Assembly (NCBI GenBank): GCA_030549775.1
Contig: CM060174.1
Location: forward strand, 24,624,617 to 24,688,616
Direction of reading: 5' to 3'
Source: Tamarix chinensis
Lineage: Eukaryota > Streptophyta > Magnoliopsida > Caryophyllales > Tamaricaceae
DNA: 64,000 bases
The position numbers were made by a program, and so were the translations under genes. The notes beneath the pieces are model-generated. The model was not told the origin of the DNA and made no database searches. It worked only from the letters and a program-made list of their open reading frames with translations. Numbering within the stretch: position 1 is the stretch's first letter; every line of letters starts with the position of its first letter. Shown here piece by piece: positions 36,768 to 46,413 of this stretch.

Positions 36768-37263
36768 TTTAATACCCCTATTTTTTATTACTAATTTTTT
36801 TTTTTTAAAAACTTTGTGGAAGCAAAAATACAAATATAAATTGTGAAAAATGGGATGCTACCGCTATATCAAATACAAGATAGGTGCCTCACCGTCTACC
36901 CCGCATTAGACAAAAGGATAAGTATCTTATCAATCAAAACATAAGGGAAACTATAGTGCACAAGAGAAGAAAATCATAGTTTACAACCTAGGGCTACATA
37001 GGCACAAATCCATACAAGATATGTGTAAATAAAATGCTTAACTAAAGTAAATTGGTTTTAATGGAATATAGCATGGTCACTCAAGGACCATAGAAAAAGT
37101 CTTTGAGAAAGCCTATGCTCAATAACCTAGCACTACTGAGAGGAAGATGGACCACTCACTAATCATCCTCAAGAAACCTATATTAAAACTCCTACTCATT
37201 GGATTGAGCAGGGGATTACAGCAACAACCCCATTAGTGTGCATACATACTAAGTAAACCAATC
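36768..37263 (-). mobile_element. Left part of outer large LTR (type III)
   Basis: Resembles the starts of the other minus-oriented LTRs: TTAATACCCCTATTTTTTATT, then GGGATGCTACCGC and TTAGACAAAAGGATAAG. It stops at 37,263 where a Copia-like LTR begins. The continuation is found at 56,722, the same orientation. Together with 59,298-61,983 it makes one LTR of about 4.2 kb after removing insertions. Confidence 0.55.
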
Positions 37264-37570
37264 TGTTAACCTCAAAGGTTAAGCAATGCAATTATACTTG
37301 TTTTGATGATAACAAATGGATTTTAATGTCTAACATGTTTACTTAAGTGTGTATATTCAACAAATCAACAAATATAAAAGGAACCAAGACATGAAGAGTT
37401 AAGTTGAGCAAAGGTCACATTTCAAACAAAAACTCTTTGTTGAAAAATAGTTGACTTGATTCCATATTATAAATATTTTAAAATTATCTTCTATACAAAT
37501 CCTTAGAACAATCGACTGGTTTAGTTTAAACATAGCCACTGCTTGTGTTAAAACTTAGACCGATCAACTA
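37264..37570 (+). mobile_element. Copia-like LTR, first part
   Basis: Starts TGTTAACCTCAAAGGTTAAG and includes TTGTTTTGATGATAACAAAT, a start recalled from plant Copia LTRs of the UBN2-gag group. It later shows AATCGACTGGTTTAG and ACCGATCAACTAGT words, which resume after the nested chromovirus at 54,139. Confidence 0.5.
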
Positions 37571-37684
37571 GTGCATAAAACCGAAGGGTCACAATGGGAT
37601 CCAAGGGCCCCAGAGAGGCCTAGTTTGTAGGAGATGTAGTCGGGCCCATCCAGGCAGGACATGTGCGGGTAGGTTGATAAGTTG
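37571..37684 (+). pseudogene. Chromovirus 2 gag, fragment before insertion
   Basis: The frame reads KGHNGIQGPQRGLVCRRCSR then AHPGRTCAGRLIS. This is the cysteine/histidine-rich segment that precedes the zinc knuckle in Tekay/Del gag. The last bases AGTTG (37,680-37,684) are one copy of a target duplication, and the reading frame continues exactly at 46,419 on the far side of the insert. Upstream gag and the 5' LTR are missing. Confidence 0.75.
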
Positions 37685-38139
37685 TGTAACACCCCCAAAT
37701 TTCACTCCTGAAAAAATTTTTTTTGAAAGAATAAAGCGGAAGCTAGGAGAGAATTTGGGAAATGTTACCGCCGCATCTAACACAAGATAAATGTCAAACA
37801 TCTATCTCATGTTAGATGCAAGGCTAAAACCTGTCGAACAATTAAATCCGAATTGTAAAAACTTATCAGAGTACGAGAAATTTAAAGTCAATTACAAAAC
37901 CCTTGGAAATTTAAATACAACACTTGTAACTTCCAAATATGAATACAGTTAAACAAAACAAATCTCGAAGGATCAATATCCGGATTGCCTACTCGCTCAA
38001 GTCAGGCCTTCCACCCCAAAACAATATCCGATCTTAAACCTGCACAAGAGGTCTTCTCCCCACCATGCTTACTCCTCATCTTCGGTTGACCCCTCCAACC
38101 TTAGTTAATCATTACCACCATAGTTAGTTATGACATACT

Positions 38140-38570
38140 CTAGCACCCATGCAAAACCCTAATTTCCATGCAAAACCCTAACTCCATGTAGACCATGCTT
38201 CAATGCAAACCCTAACATCATACCATTTCATGCAAGCCTCTAACACCGTACCATTTCACACAAAACCCTAACACCATGCCCTTTCGTTTAAAACCCTATC
38301 ACCCTACTATTTCATGCAAAATCCTAACACTATACTATTTTATGCAAAACCCTAACATCATGCAACTCCATGCAAAACCCTAACTCTTATGCAAACCCTA
38401 GCTCCCATGTAAACTCTAACTCCACGTAAAACATATTTCCATGCAAACCCTATTCTCCCATGCGAAAACTAACTCCACGTAAAACATATTTCCATGCAAA
38501 CCCTAACTCCCATGCAACCCATTTTCCATGGAAACCCTACTTTTATGCAAACTCTAATCCTCATGCAAAA
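38140..38570. repeat. Degenerate ATGCAAAACCCTAAC minisatellite
   Basis: About 18-20 irregular units of (C)ATGCAAAACCCTAAC(T)CC with spacers. Several contain AAACCCTAA, the plant telo-box word. Confidence 0.85.
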
Positions 38571-38579
38571 CCCTAATCA

Positions 38580-38712
38580 CCAAGCAACGTCATCACTATT
38601 TTATAACTCCATCATTATTTTACGACCCCATCATTATCTTACAACTCCGTCATTATTTTACAACCCCATCATTATCTTACAACTCCGTCATTATTTTACA
38701 ATCCCATCATGC
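38580..38712. repeat. About 20-bp (39-bp double) minisatellite
   Basis: Alternating CATCATTATCTTACAACTC and CGTCATTATTTTACAACCC units, about six copies. Confidence 0.85.
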
Positions 38713-40220
38713 ATGTCTTGAAGCCACATTATACAACAATAACAACATAAATGTACACATGATTCTCATGCCACCATTTATCCACACCAACATACTTCAA
38801 TCCCATAATCATGCCGTATTAATAGCAATTATACAATATTCACACGAAATACACTATAATTAACATCACATGGCATGCATAGCATAAAATCACATAATAC
38901 AAGTATGGCCTTAGCACCCCTTACCTAAAACGTCACCTGTCTTGGAGCACGCTCCTATACCACTTGAGGGCTTTGGTTGGGCTCACCTACTATGGGAAAA
39001 ATACTAGGATTAGGTTTTCTTTTAAGAATGCTATTATTTCTAAATCATCCCAAGACCTTATTTTTAATTAAAAATTATTATATTAGAATTGACTCTACAA
39101 AATACTAGTAGAATATTAATAATAAAACTAATGCATTTCAAAATAAAAAAAATGATATAAGGGTTTCTATCCTTCACCAAAATAATACGAGTAAAGATAA
39201 AATAATAATAATGATAATAATAATAATATTAATAATACATAAGCTTTAAAATTTAAAGTGGGATTTCGACCCTACTTATAAATAATGACTTACTATTTGT
39301 TAATATTAATAATAAAATTAATAACATATATAATAATATTGAAATAATAAAGATAATGATAATATTATTATTAATGGTTATAAGAACAATAGAAATAATA
39401 ATACTAAAATACATAAGTGTGAATGTTAATAAAAAATTAGGTCCTAAGCTTTTCCAGAATAATAAATAAAATGTTAATAATAATTATTCTAATAAATATA
39501 ATATTAATAATAATAAGAAGAATGATAATAAACATATAATAATTCAATTAATAACTTAAAATTCGAAACTAACCATAAAATTATTCTATTTCCACTCCCT
39601 ACCCTGCAAGTACAATTCAGCATAAATTTTATATCAAATAATAATAATATTAATAGCAAGGAAATAATTATTATATTCGAATAACTACTAATAAAAAACA
39701 TAAAAGTAGAATAATTTACAATAAATAGTAAATAATGACTAAGAAGGTCTGGGGTTTCACCTTGAGTCGGCGGAAATGGGTGGCACCGGTGGTGGTTCAC
39801 GACGGTGGCCAGAAAAGTAATCTAAGAGGGAAAAAGATGCCTAAAAAGAGAAAAAGAGTAGGGGGAAAAATAAAGCAAGGTTATGGTTTGGTGGAGAAGG
39901 ATTAGAGGAACTTTTTGGGTGGTTCCTAGGGCAGTAGAAGTGGCAGAAATAGCGGTGGACGGCGGCTTAAAGGCTGTGGGTTACAAATCTTCACGAAATG
40001 GGCAAAAGATTTCACACAGCTATGGAAGCTCGTGCAAAAAGAGTCGAAGGATATGGAGAGCTTAGTTAGCTAGAAGAGATTGCAGGGAAGAATTTGAGAT
40101 GTTGCGGTGGCGCGGAGGTTGGATATCGATGGTGGAAACGACGTCTGAAGTCACGGTGATGGTAGCCTGCACTTAGGGTTTCGGGTAAGAAAAAAAATCC
40201 AAAATGCCTACCCTTAGGCT

Positions 40221-40227
40221 GTTTATA
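40221..40227 (-). promoter_or_regulatory. Putative LTR TATA box
   Basis: Complement TATAAAC, about 1.0 kb into the LTR, just past the AT-rich and pyrimidine-rich zones. The related LTR of chromovirus 2 has TATAAATA about 0.86 kb in (51,120). Confidence 0.45.
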
Positions 40228-41261
40228 GATGGTAGATGAGATAATAGGGTGTTGAAGCTCGACAGGGAGGTATTAAGTGCAAGAATTTGGGTGGCCGGTG
40301 GCAGTAATTAATTGGCCATTGTTTGGGTTGCTTTAAAATTTCGCGAGGCTGGGGAGAAGAAACGGGCGAGAGATAACGGACGAGAGTTATGCTAATTTAT
40401 TCCTTGAGTAAAGAGGAATACAATGAGCCAAGAAACAGTCGGTCAAAGTCCTTGTGGCCGGAGACGCCATTGTTGGTGTCTTGAGCTGCAGCAGCGTCGA
40501 CGGAGGAGAAAGGAGGAAGAAGGAAGAAGGAAAGGAGGTGGACCGGTCGGCTGGAAAAAGAAAGAAAAAAAAGAGAACCAGGCCGGTTGGCGCTGGTTAC
40601 TACTTCATTAAACGAGACGCGTTGTCTCGTCATTAAAATGGACAAAACGCAGCGTTTGGGCGCATGCAGGAGTAGCCAGCGACGCTGGGCCGTGGGGAGA
40701 GATAGAAAAGGTGGGTTGGGCCGCGTCTAGGCCCAACCGCAGAAGAAGAAAAAGAAAGAAAGAAAGAAAGAAAGAAAGAAAAGGAAGAAAAGAAAAGGAA
40801 AAGGGAAAAAAAAGAAAAAGGAAAAATTTAAGGTTGTGGGTTTAAATAAATTAATTATAATATTTTGGGTATATAACATAAAATATTTATTTAATAAAAA
40901 TATTAAATTTCCTTTTTAGGCTAATTTAGGGTTTTTAAAATAAGTTCCATAAATTCTATTTTAATTAGCAAAACACCCTAATTTTCTTCCATTAAATTAT
41001 TTATAAAATTAATATTAATTTGGAACTATTTTATCCTCCTTATTTTAAATAAAATAATTTATCTAGTTAATTTCTAAAATAAAATCCTTAATTAGCTAAA
41101 ATACCCAAATTTCTCCTAATTAAAATAGTAATAAATTTCTTCTTAATTTGTGCTAATTAATTTCCTTTTATTTTAATAAAATAATTTATACTTAATTAAC
41201 TATTATAATAAAAATTCATTTAAATATACTATTTAAAATTAGAAATTTTTGGGGCATTTCA

Positions 41262-41281
41262 TTACTACCTCCTTAAAAAAA
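41262..41281 (-). other. Polypurine tract
   Basis: Complement CTTTTTTTAAGGAGGTAGTA immediately before TGAAATGCCCC; primes plus-strand DNA synthesis. Confidence 0.8.
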
Positions 41282-41411
41282 GACTTTGCCCCCGAAGTCT
41301 CCTACGGTTATCCTAAGAAAAGGGCTAGGAAATTCTAAGAATCTTGAATAACAATTTATTAACTAAACTTAAATCCATTACCCCCTTAGGGACAAACTAG
41401 GTAAAAAGAAT

Positions 41412-43735
41412 CTAACCTTCCACAAAAAGCTCCGGGTATGCTTCTCGCATATCTTTTTTGGTCTCCCAAGTAGCTTCTTCAGTTCCATGGCGACTCCATA
41501 AGATCTTAACCAGAGGCACCGAACTCGTACGAGTCTTCCTCAACTTAGTGTCGAGAATCCTCACTGGTCGTTCCTCGTAAGTCATCAAATCATCCAGTTC
41601 AACCTCATCTGGTTGAATTACGTGCGACGGATCGGCAACATACTTCCTTAGCTGAGAAATGTGGAACACATTATACACTCATGCCAACTCTGGAAGAAGA
41701 GCCAATCTGTAGGCAACTTCGCCCACTCGCTATAATATCTCATAGGGACCAATATATCTAGGGCTCAATTTGCCCTTCCTTCCGAACCTCTACACTCCTT
41801 TCGTAGGTGAAACCCTTAATAACACCTTGTCTCTAGGTTCAAATTCTCCATCCCTACGCCTCTGATCGGCATAACTCTTTTGTCTGCTTTGAGCTGCTTT
41901 CATCTGATCCTAGATTTGTCTGACCTGACGAGTCATATCCTCAATTAATTCTACTCCTAACATGATCGTCTCACTAATGCCGCTCCAACACAAGGGAGTC
42001 TCACACTTCCGTCCATACAATGCTTCGAAGGGAGCCATCCCAATTATGGCATGATAAATGTTATTATATGAAAACTCCACCAGATGCAAGCGTTCCTCCC
42101 AACCTCCCTGGAAATCCAACACGCAAGCTCTCAACATATCTTCCAAGGTCTGAATGGTCCGCTTTGTCTGCCCGTCTGTGGTAGGGTGAAAAGCTGTGCT
42201 CATATTCAGTTTGGTACCTAAAACTTCTTGTAAATTTTTCCAAAAGTGAGATAAGAACCTCGAATCTCGATTTGAAACAATATCCTTAGGGACCCCGTGA
42301 CGGCTGACCAAAGATTTCATATAAGCGCTGGCCAACTGCTTCATACTCCAGGTGGACTTCATAGGAATGAATATGGCTGACTTGGTCAATCTATCAACAA
42401 TAACCCAGATGGTATCACAACCACTTCGGGTCCTTGGTAATCTACTCACAAAGTCCATGGAAATGGAGTCCCATTTCCACCATGGCACCTCCAAAGACTG
42501 AAGTAATCCCGCTGGTCTTCGATGTTCGATCTTAACCTTCTGACACACAAGACACCGAGATACAAACTCGGCTACCTCTCTTTTCATACGTGGCCACCAG
42601 TACACCTTTTTGAGATCCTTGTATAACTTCGACCTCCTAGGTGAACCGAATAGGGAGTATGATGTCCCTCCTCCATAATACGATGCTTAAGGTCTGGACA
42701 TCTTTGGGGAACACACCAACGACCCTTGAATCGAATACTGCTATCCTCATGGACTCTGAACCCCTTGGCTTTGCCTTCCCGCATCTTCTTTCGAATCCTT
42801 TCCAACGTGACATCTCCAACCTGGCCGGTTCGAATCTCTTCAAATATAGTCGGAGTGAGCTTCAAGGTGTTCATACGAGCTTCGAGATCTCCCTGCCGAA
42901 TCATCTCAATCTCTAGGTTTGCTAACTCCCTTATTGTCTGATCAGCAATCACACAACATGGCATAGAATGTGCAGTCTTCCTATTGAGAGCATCAGCAAC
43001 CATATTGGCCTTACCCTCATGGTAGGTTAACTCAATGTCATAATCCTTTACCAACTCCAACCATCTTCTCTGCCTCAGGTTGAGCTCCTTCTGTGTGAAG
43101 GTATACTTAAGACTCTTGTGATCTGGAAAGAATTTACACTTCGCCCCGTAGAGATAATGCCTCCAAATCTTCAAAGCGAACACAACAGCAGCTAACTCAA
43201 GATCATGCGTGGGATAATTCTGCTCATGTTTCTTCAACTGTCGTGAGGCATAAGCTACCACTTTATCCTTCTGCATCAGCATGCATCCTAAACCATGCTT
43301 GGATGCATCGCTATAAACTTCGAACTCCTCGGTCTCCTCGGGTAAAGTCAACATTGGTGCAGTGGTCAACCTCTTCTTCAGTTCTCGGAAAGCCTCTTCA
43401 CAAGCCTCGTCCCACTGGAACTTTGTAGTCTTCTTCAAGAGATTAGTCAAAGGTCTTGCTATCTTAGAAAAGTTCTGCACAAATCGTCTGTAGTATCGAG
43501 CCAAACCTAGAAAACTCCTAATCTCCGATATGTTCGTAGGGGGCTTCCACTATGTGACTGGTGCAATCTTAGTAGGGTCCACAGCCACTCCTTCAGCTGA
43601 TACAATGTAACCAAGGAAGGCGACCTCTTGGAGCCAAAACCCGCACTTTGATAGTTTCGCATATAGATGTTGCTCGTGCTCCCCATCTCCCTGGGAATAT
43701 ATCAGAATATCATCAATAAAAACCACTAAAAGGAA
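41412..43735 (-). pseudogene. Chromovirus pol (RT C-half, RNase H, integrase, chromodomain)
   Basis: The 5' piece (43,735-43,550) reads [16 protein letters not shown] with an intact F-I-D-D RT motif, then [16 protein letters not shown], lacking about 11 residues normally found between the two H-L pairs. The next open frame (43,504-42,584) begins [20 protein letters not shown] and holds a full RNase [32 protein letters not shown]. After a frameshift near 42,640 the integrase follows: H...H and CLVCQK zinc residues, SISMDFVSRLPR with the first Asp. The second Asp position is Asn (VSNRDSRF) and the Glu position is Lys (TKRTIQT), both G-to-A type. A C-terminal chromodomain-like tail (RILDTKLRKTR ... 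VKILWSRHGTEEATWE) ends at 41,412. A stop-containing gap lies at 41,680-41,910. Confidence 0.88.
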
Positions 43736-45823
43736 TACCCAATTAAGCACAATTAGGGTTTTTGAACTCGGAACGCAAATCCGATCAATTCTTGCCAAAA
43801 CATATCAATTTACAGTTCAGAAATGTAATTAAACATATTCTAATGTAATTTATATAGTCAATTGATAAAATAACCCGATTACACAATCCAATTTAAACCT
43901 ACGAGAGTTTTGACCTAAAAATCCAATTCCGATCAATTACGCACAATTTTCCCAAATCAACACTTCCAATATAAATTAAATACATTTTAAACGATATTAT
44001 AAAATCAATTGAGCGGAACGACTCAATTATATGACCCAATTTGATCACACATGAATTTTGACCTAGAAATCAAATACCAATAAATTTTGCATAAATTTCT
44101 CAAATTGACGATTCCAACATGAAATTAGATACATTTAGAAATATATTGTATAATCAATTTATCAAAAATAGCTAAATTGGACAAATCCAAAAAATTTAGG
44201 CATAACCCGGCCAAAAATTCAATTTTCTAGAAATCCAACCCAAACCATACAATTAACTTATCCAAAATGATCTCATAGCACATATATACTTTATCAAACA
44301 ATTGATTAAGCTTATCACAAGCTAAATCATACTCAATTAATCAAATCTATATTAGGATTTTTCAGAAATTTATACCAATGAAAATCAAAAAAATCGGAGC
44401 AAAGGAAGACCGGAGAAGCTTCGTCTGAGGCTGGGGGGGCTCTCTGGTGGTCACCGAAGCTCACCGAAGCCGGATGGTGGCAGCGCAGCCTGCGCTTATC
44501 ACAAGCTAAATCATACTCAATTAATCAAATCTATATTAGGATTTTTCAGAAATTTATACCAATGAAAATCAAAAAAATCGGAGCAAAGGAAGACCGGAGA
44601 AGCTTCGTCTGAGGCTGGGGGGGCTCTCTGGTGGTCACCGAAGCTCACCGGAGCCGGACGGTGGCAGCGCAGCCTGCGTTTGCTGCTGTGGTGGCTCGGC
44701 TTCAGTTGCTGCTGCGGCTGCTGCTTGCTGTGGCTGCCGCGCGGCGTCAGTTGCAGGTTGTGGTCGGTGGTGGTTGGAGGTCGGCGAGCAGGGAGGAGGT
44801 GGCGGCTGGCTAGGGTTGCGAATAGGTGCACACACAGGGCACCGACGGAAGCAAGGGTCGGGGCACTTGGGAAAAGAAGAGAAGAGAAAAAAAGAAGAAA
44901 GGAAAAAGGAAAAGGAAGAGAGGGGGGTCGGCGCATCGGCTAGGTTTGGGCTTCTATTTTTTTTTACACAAGTAGACTTAAAATAAAATACTAAAAGTTT
45001 AAAAATTATTAGTGGAATATGTTATCTAAAATTTATTAAACGAAAATTATTTCGTAAGGTTCTGAAAGCTTAAAATAAATAAAAGAACTATATACAGAAT
45101 TTCGGAAACATTTTCGGAAGAATTTTCCAACGAACGTAAAAATTTATATTATTTACGAAAATATATTATAAGACCCCGAAATAATATTTAAAAACATATA
45201 ATAAAATATTTAAGTCAAATTCTAATAAACCGAGACTAATTTTAATACTTTCCGAAATCGATTTTCCGCAAACTGAAAAGCATAAAATAGAAGAAGATTG
45301 ATTTAAAAAAGAATGTCTTAAATAAGCTCCGAAAATATTTTTAATTTAAACTTCCCGAAAATATTAACGATTTCTGGAATTGAACAAATTTAAAGTCGGA
45401 AAAATTTTCCAGAGATAGAATTAGTAAAATAAATTTAACTATTTAAACATAATTTCCATAATTTGAATAATATATTTCGTTAACGAATTATAACTCCAAA
45501 ATAAAGTCAAAATCACACGACAAGGTTATAATCGAAAACGAATCTAAAATATTAAAAATAACAATATGAGAAAGAACGGAAATACATATTTTTAACCGAA
45601 AATCAAATTCATAAGAATATAATAAAATCATTATCGTTAACGAATTTATCTTGAATGGTTCGCAACGATAATAATTATTTGCATTCAATTATGAATTCGA
45701 AATCGTCGATAAATCCATAAAATGAATCGAAATTAAAATAATTAATTGTTTACATAAAATTAGGCTAATAAAATTATTAAACTTAATAAATCTGGATTTT
45801 AAAAATACGGGGTATTACATCAC
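43736..45823 (-). mobile_element. Truncated LTR of a second family inside the chimera
   Basis: In minus sense it begins TGTAATACCCCG (45,823) right after its own purine tract, runs through an AT-rich part and a pyrimidine-rich tract (45,000-44,500), and stops at about 43,749 against the RT fragment without an LTR end. It includes a 184-bp tandem duplication. ORFs at 44,517-44,986 are composition artefacts. The sequence ACAATTAGGGT occurs at both borders (43,749-43,759 and 46,018-46,028). Confidence 0.6.
44311..44678. repeat. 184-bp tandem duplication
   Basis: Unit 1 is 44,311-44,494, unit 2 is 44,495-44,678, both starting CTTATCACAAGC and ending CAGCCTGCG. By eye they differ at only two positions (A/G and T/C near the end), so the duplication is recent relative to its surroundings. 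Confidence 0.95.
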
Positions 45824-45842
45824 TACCCCCTTAAAAAGGAAC
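45824..45842 (-). other. Polypurine tract of second-family LTR
   Basis: Complement CCTTTTTAAGGGGGTAGTGA next to TGTAATACCCC, preceded by ACTTCGGGGACGAAG as in other chromoviruses here. Confidence 0.8.
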
Positions 45843-46020
45843 TTCGTCCCCGAAGTTCAGGAAAATCTAAGTAGCAAAAACTTGACAAAACAATTGTATA
45901 AAACACTGACCACAATAAATAGGTTAAAAGTAAATCCGAAGAAAATAAAATGATGTTTACAAAACTAAACCAAGCAAAGTCGAATCAAAACAATTAAAAT
46001 AGAAAATAAAACACTTGACA

Positions 46021-46413
46021 ATTAGGGTGTTTTGCTAATTAAAATAGAATTTATGGAAATTATTTTAAAAACCTTAAATTAGCTTAAAAAGGGAATTTAA
46101 TATTTTTATTAAATAAATATGTTATGTTATATACCCAAAATATTCTAATTAATTTATAAAATTAATATTAATTTGGAACTATTTTATCCTTCTTATTTTA
46201 AATAAAATAATTTATTTAGTTAATTTCTAAAATAAAATCCTTAATTAGCTAAAATACCCAAATTTCTCCTAATTAAAATAGTAATAAATTTCTTCTTAAT
46301 TTGTCCTAATTAATTTCCTTTTATTTTAATAAAATAATTTATACTTAATTAACTATTATAATAAAACTTCATTTAAATATACTATTAAAATTAGAAATCT
46401 TCGGGGCATTTCA
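46021..46413 (-). mobile_element. 5' LTR remnant with internal inversion
   Basis: The part 46,145-46,413 matches the end of the 3' LTR (41,000-41,261) in the same orientation. The part 46,021-46,144 matches 40,860-40,985 but as its reverse complement. So a segment of about 125 bp is inverted within the remnant. Confidence 0.75.

Larger units (their letters stand above)
37685..41261 (-). mobile_element. Chromovirus 3' LTR (3.6 kb)
   Basis: Minus sense: starts TGAAATGCCCC directly after the purine tract and ends GGGGGTGTTACA. It contains a TATAAA-type box near 40,221-40,227, a purine-rich tract on plus at 40,500-40,830 (with (GAAA)n at 40,751-40,781), AT-rich trinucleotide-like runs at 39,190-39,700, and minisatellites at 38,140-38,712. 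This complete LTR gives the reference layout for the solo LTRs. ORFs at 38,494-40,645 are not genes. Confidence 0.85.
37685..46413 (-). mobile_element. Minus-strand chromovirus inserted in chromovirus 2 gag
   Basis: The outer ends are TGTAACACCCCC (37,685) and GGGGCATTTCA (46,413), flanked by AGTTG at 37,680-37,684 and 46,414-46,418. Minus order: partly inverted 5' LTR remnant (46,021-46,413), foreign purine tract and LTR piece (43,750-46,020), RT C-half, RNase H, integrase, chromodomain (43,735-41,412), purine tract, complete 3' LTR (41,261-37,685). Gag, protease and the N-terminal RT are missing, so the element is a rearranged chimera. Host site: the zinc-knuckle codons of another chromovirus. 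Confidence 0.82.

Noticed and set aside
38140..38570. Interstitial telomere repeat
   Set aside because: CCCTAAC words are embedded in a longer irregular unit, not a (CCCTAAA)n array.
42637..43428. Plus-strand and alternate-frame ORFs opposite the chromovirus pol
   Set aside because: Shadows of the minus-strand RNase H and integrase.
44517..44986. Alanine/glutamine-rich and arginine-rich ORFs on both strands
   Set aside because: They overlap each other in an LTR and span a 184-bp tandem duplication border.
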